The notes under the pieces were generated by a model. It made no database searches. It had not been told where the DNA came from and saw nothing but the letters and a program-made list of their open reading frames with translations. The translations under genes and the position numbers were made by a program. This document shows positions 61,125-64,000 of a stretch of 64,000 nt of DNA, piece by piece. This stretch comes from Sporomusaceae bacterium (GTDB taxonomy: Bacteria > Bacillota > Negativicutes > Sporomusales > UBA7701). The stretch is from contig JAVKTQ010000006.1 of NCBI GenBank assembly GCA_031460455.1, forward strand, positions 62,001-126,000, read 5' to 3'. Position 1 is the stretch's first letter. Every line of letters begins with the position of its first letter.

Positions 61125-61440
61125 TGCATTATTTAGGCCCGCGATACCGTTCCTGGTATGTCCATACCCGCTTCTCGCAGGTGGGTGTCCTGGCCGTGTT
61201 TTTGCCATCCGCTCTCAGGCGGCCCGACAGCCGCACCGGCACCGGACTCCCTTTTATTCAATGTAGGTTGGACATATTCAGGTGGCGCGTATCCCAGGCA
61301 GTTTTGCCGGTTGACGACATTAGTTATCTTAGCATACGGGCCGCCGGGAGGCAACGGCGCCTGCAGGCGGCCTGACGCGTTTGGACGGCGCCCGCTCGTT
61401 TTCTCTTCGCCTGGACGCGGTTATGCGCCGGTATGCGTGT
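61125..61440. other. Gene-free stretch, possible decayed coding sequence
   Basis: Open frames of 73-83 codons exist on both strands, but none has a ribosome binding site. The minus-strand frame (61133-61354) has an ordinary-looking composition (LGYAPPEYVQPTLNKRESG) and could be a fragment of something once coding. I see no RNA gene or promoter here. Confidence 0.3.
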
Positions 61441-61442
61441 TT

Positions 61443-62147
61443 TTATTTTACGCAGAGGTAGGTGACGATGAAGGGCGGAGCGGTTTCGGTTGTGACGATG
61501 GTGAAGCCGGCTTTTTCGAGCAGGCCGCGCATTATCCAGTCGAGGGTGGGGTGTTCTTCGCGGAGGGTGGTTTCGGTGTCGCGGGCGACTTTTTCGCCGC
61601 CGGCGGCGGCGATGGCGGCGACTATGCCTGCGAAATAGCTGTCGAAGTCGGGGGTGTCGGACGGGAGGACGGCGTCCTGAAGAAGAAAGCGGCCGCCGGG
61701 CTTGAGGAGGCGGTGGATGCGCCGGAGGGCGATGTGTTTCCAGAAGTCGGGTAGGTGGTGGAGGGCGACCTGGGAAATAACGGCGTCGAGGGAGGCGGCC
61801 GGGTAGTCGCAGGTGAGAAAGCCGGCCTGGCGGAAGGTGATGTTGGCGAGACCGCGCTTTTCGGCTTTGGCGGCGGCGCAGTGGATCATTTCCCGGGAAA
61901 CGTCGACGGCGTGGACACGGGCGCAGTGGGGGGCGAGGCCGAGGGCGGTCTCGCCGGTGCCGCAGCCGATGTCGAGGATGACGTGGTCGGGAGAAAGGCC
62001 GAGGGCGGCTTTTATTTTGGCGACTTCGGCGCCGCTGTCGCGCATTTTCTGCATGTAGGCGTCGTAGGCTTCGACTTCGGCGAGGGAGGAGAAGTCGACG
62101 CCCGAGTGGCGCTGTTCGTCGTAGCGCCAGCGAGGGTCGGGGCTCAT
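61443..62147 (-). CDS. Class I SAM-dependent methyltransferase
   Basis: A 234-residue protein with the UbiE/arsenite-methyltransferase-like pattern. SAM motif I is VILDIGCGTGETALGLAPHC, strand 2 ends in HAVDVSREMI, motif II is LDAVISQVALHHLPDF and motif III RLLKPGGRFLLQDAVLPSD. The substrate is unknown. AGGAGG followed by TGACAGCC places the start at ATG 62147 rather than the GTG at 62156. It lies just downstream of the second TRAP operon, in the same orientation. Confidence 0.9.
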   Translation of the reverse strand: MSPDPRWRYDEQRHSGVDFSSLAEVEAYDAYMQKMRDSGAEVAKIKAALGLSPDHVILDIGCGTGETALGLAPHCARVHAVDVSREMIHCAAAKAEKRGLANITFRQAGFLTCDYPAASLDAVISQVALHHLPDFWKHIALRRIHRLLKPGGRFLLQDAVLPSDTPDFDSYFAGIVAAIAAAGGEKVARDTETTLREEHPTLDWIMRGLLEKAGFTIVTTETAPPFIVTYLCVK

Positions 62148-62223
62148 GGCTGTCACCTCCTGTAATGGGACAGGGAAAGGCTCCTGCGGCCGGATGGTCA
62201 GCAGGAGCCTCGGGAGGGGGTGG

Positions 62224-63483
62224 TTAGATGATGATTTTGAAGAAGAGCGGCAGGTAGACTACGGCCGCGTAAACGAGGAGCAAGGCTGTGAGGAAGGGTA
62301 TGACCGAACGGCTGATCTTTTCGATCGAGACGCCGGAGACGGTGCTGGCGACGTAGAGGTTGATGGCCACCGGCGGTGTTACCATGCCGATCGCCAGGCC
62401 GAGTACGATCATCAGACCGAAGTGGATGAGGTCGACTCCGAGCTGGGTTATCAGCGGGAGGAATACCGGTGTGAGCAGGATGAGCGCCGAGGCTGTCTCC
62501 ATGAAGAAGCCGGCGATGAAGATGACGATGTTGACGAGCAGCAGCAGGACGAATCTGTTGTCGGACATGGCGAGGATGTTTTCGGCGATGAGCTTGGGTA
62601 TCTGCCAGTTGGCGAATATCCAGCTGAGCGATGCCGAGATGGCGATGATGAACATGACGACCGACATGGTGATGGCCGACCGGCAGAAGATGCGGTAGAT
62701 GTCCTTCCAGCCCATGTCGCGGTAGATGAAGATGGCGACGATGAGCGCCCAGTCGACGGCGATGACGGCCGCCTCGGAGGGGGTGAAGTAGCCGGAGAAG
62801 ATGCCGCCGAGGATTATGACCGGCGTGAGCAGTCCCCAGACGGCTTCGAAGAAGGTTTTGCCGACGTTCTTCCACGAGAAGGGCGAGCCTTTGGCGTAGT
62901 CTCTTTTGTTGGCGATGTAGAGGGCGACGGCGATTAGCGCCAGCCCCATGAGGACGCCGGGCGCGAAGCCGTTGAGGAAGAGTTTGGCGACCGACTGGTC
63001 GGCGATGACGCAGTAGAGGATCATGGGCACGGAGGGGGGGATGACGACGCCGATGCAGCCGCCGGCGGCGATGAGGGCCGCCGAGGAGGGCACGTCGTAG
63101 AGTTTTTTGCGCAGTTCGGGGATGAGCGGGGTGCCGACGGCGGCGGTGGTCGCGGCGCCTGAACCGGAGATGGCGGCGAAGAACATCGACGCGAGCACGG
63201 CCACGACCCACAGCCCGCCTTTGAGGAAGCCGAGGATGGAATCGGCGAACTGCACGAGTTTTTCCGATATCTTGCCCTGGGCGAGAAGGTCGCCGGCGAG
63301 GATGAAGAAGGGCACGGCGACAAGGGGGAAGGAGTCGGCGCCGGCGAACATCCGCTGCGGCAGGACGAGCAGGGATACGTCCTGGGTGACGAGGATGACG
63401 AGCGCGGTGAGGCCGATGGCGATGGCGATCGGCAGGCCGAGGAAGAGCAGGAGGAAGAAGGTGCCGAATAGCATTGTGATCAT
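62224..63483 (-). CDS. dctM: TRAP transporter large permease, second system
   Basis: A 419-residue DctM. Blocks are DSFPLVAVPFFILAGDLLAQ, FFAAISGSGAATTAAVGTPL, CIGVVIPPSVPMILYCVIAD and GLAIGMVTPPVAINLYVAST. The ATG at 63483 overlaps the dctQ stop codon by four bases (ATGA) and follows GGAGGAAGC; the longer frame reaching 63867 is out of the dctQ frame and not protein-like. It differs clearly from the DctM at 39666, so the two systems probably carry different organic acids. The matching dctP must lie beyond the window edge. Confidence 0.94.
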   Translation of the reverse strand: MITMLFGTFFLLLFLGLPIAIAIGLTALVILVTQDVSLLVLPQRMFAGADSFPLVAVPFFILAGDLLAQGKISEKLVQFADSILGFLKGGLWVVAVLASMFFAAISGSGAATTAAVGTPLIPELRKKLYDVPSSAALIAAGGCIGVVIPPSVPMILYCVIADQSVAKLFLNGFAPGVLMGLALIAVALYIANKRDYAKGSPFSWKNVGKTFFEAVWGLLTPVIILGGIFSGYFTPSEAAVIAVDWALIVAIFIYRDMGWKDIYRIFCRSAITMSVVMFIIAISASLSWIFANWQIPKLIAENILAMSDNRFVLLLLVNIVIFIAGFFMETASALILLTPVFLPLITQLGVDLIHFGLMIVLGLAIGMVTPPVAINLYVASTVSGVSIEKISRSVIPFLTALLLVYAAVVYLPLFFKIII

Positions 63484-63983
63484 GCCGCTTCCTCCTTGGC
63501 GGCGATTTGCCGGATGCGGCCGGCGATGCCGGCCAGGGCGTGGAGCATCATGATTATCATGCTGATCGGGATGCTGTAATAGATGTATTTCATGGGGATG
63601 GACATGGCAGGGGATATCTGGAAGACCTGCATCTGGATCATTTCTACTCCGAAGTAGGCGGCGGTCGCGAAGAAGACGAGCGACAGCAGATAGGAGATGG
63701 TTACGAACAAGGCGTGGATCTTTTGGGGGAAGGCTTCGATTACGAAGGTTATGGCGATGTGGTTGCCCCGCTTGTAGGCCAGGGTGGCGGCGAAGAAGGT
63801 GCCCCATACGAGGAGGTAGCGGGACAGTTCCTCGCTCCAGGTGAGCGCGGCGAAGAAGACCCGGCAAATGACCTGGAGCGTCGTAACCGCCACCATGGCG
63901 CAGATGATGAGGAATACGAGGAAGACGGTCGCTTTGTCGATGTAGTCGCTGGCGGCTTTTAGGAGAGTTTCAAGTTTGGCCAT
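63480..63983 (-). CDS. dctQ: TRAP transporter small permease, second system
   Basis: A 167-residue DctQ with four helices: TLQVICRVFFAALTWSEELS, YLLVWGTFFAATLAYKRGNH, HALFVTISYLLSLVFFATAA and MSIPMKYIYYSIPISMIIMM. The pattern WSEELSRYLLVWGTF and the RG-H-I turn are family typical. The gene begins 17 bases from the window edge, so its upstream neighbour, probably dctP, is not visible. Confidence 0.93.
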   Translation of the reverse strand: MAKLETLLKAASDYIDKATVFLVFLIICAMVAVTTLQVICRVFFAALTWSEELSRYLLVWGTFFAATLAYKRGNHIAITFVIEAFPQKIHALFVTISYLLSLVFFATAAYFGVEMIQMQVFQISPAMSIPMKYIYYSIPISMIIMMLHALAGIAGRIRQIAAKEEAA

Positions 63984-64000
63984 CGTAGCGCCTTACTTCT

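Noticed and set aside
61133-61354. A 73-codon minus-strand frame as a gene.
   Set aside because: It begins at a TTG without a ribosome binding site in a stretch lacking promoter signals; kept only as a possible fragment.

Overview
The window is GC-rich (roughly 60% by eye) and looks like the chromosome of an anaerobic, endospore-forming Firmicute, most likely a member of the Negativicutes (Sporomusaceae type). The reasons are purine-rich AGGAGG ribosome binding sites on nearly every gene, two sporulation-kinase-like histidine kinases, a DUF3231 spore-associated protein, a YitT protein, TRAP transporters, an EtfA with an N-terminal ferredoxin domain, and CBS/PAS sigma-54 activators. This placement is inference. 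I saw no rRNA, tRNA or CRISPR array.

Layout. 0-5.7 kb: an exporter cut by the window edge, an ACT-domain protein, a LysR regulator, a MASE3-type histidine kinase, an HD-GYP phosphodiesterase and a MarR regulator. 5.7-15.8 kb: a CoA-ester catabolic module (acyl-CoA dehydrogenase, HpaB-superfamily flavoprotein, CoA-transferase, MFS carrier) behind a perfect -24/-12 sigma-54 promoter, its probable activator, and EtfBA. 16.1-20.4 kb: a methyltransferase, an AT-rich Shedu defence gene, a sirtuin and a 3-hydroxyacyl-CoA dehydrogenase, interleaved with dispersed repeats. 20.5-23.9 kb: LarA-PdxA, a phosphoesterase and DUF2164. 23.9-31.2 kb: a minus-strand cluster joining a cobalamin-dependent GlmE-like protein to a PLP enzyme, RidA, an FAD oxidoreductase and a P-loop protein; this is the best candidate for an undescribed pathway. 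31.3-44.1 kb: YitT, an anion permease, glutamate dehydrogenase, a receiver-PEP-synthase-like fusion, a QueG-like Fe-S protein with twin operators, a complete TRAP transporter and an MFS carrier. 44.3-47 kb: a CstR-like persulfide-sensor candidate, CcdA, a TlpA lipoprotein and Lgt. 47-49.8 kb: a tandem array of about 340-bp units, most carrying a terminator-like hairpin, next to a small double-glycine-leader peptide. 50-55.3 kb: a HEAT protein and a type III restriction-modification pair. 55.5-64 kb: two STAS proteins, DUF3231, a second kinase, membrane and secreted proteins, a methyltransferase and the permease half of a second TRAP system that runs to the window edge.

Three repeat families shape the intergenic space. 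Family A is about 250 bp in three copies beside accessory genes. Family B is about 125 bp in four copies, with nested stems whose arms differ between copies yet stay complementary. Family C is the tandem array. A dyad GTTGC-N6-GCAAC occurs three times in the etfB-side intergenic region and once, with one mismatch, upstream of the sigma-54 promoter; it is the likely binding site of the activator encoded between them.
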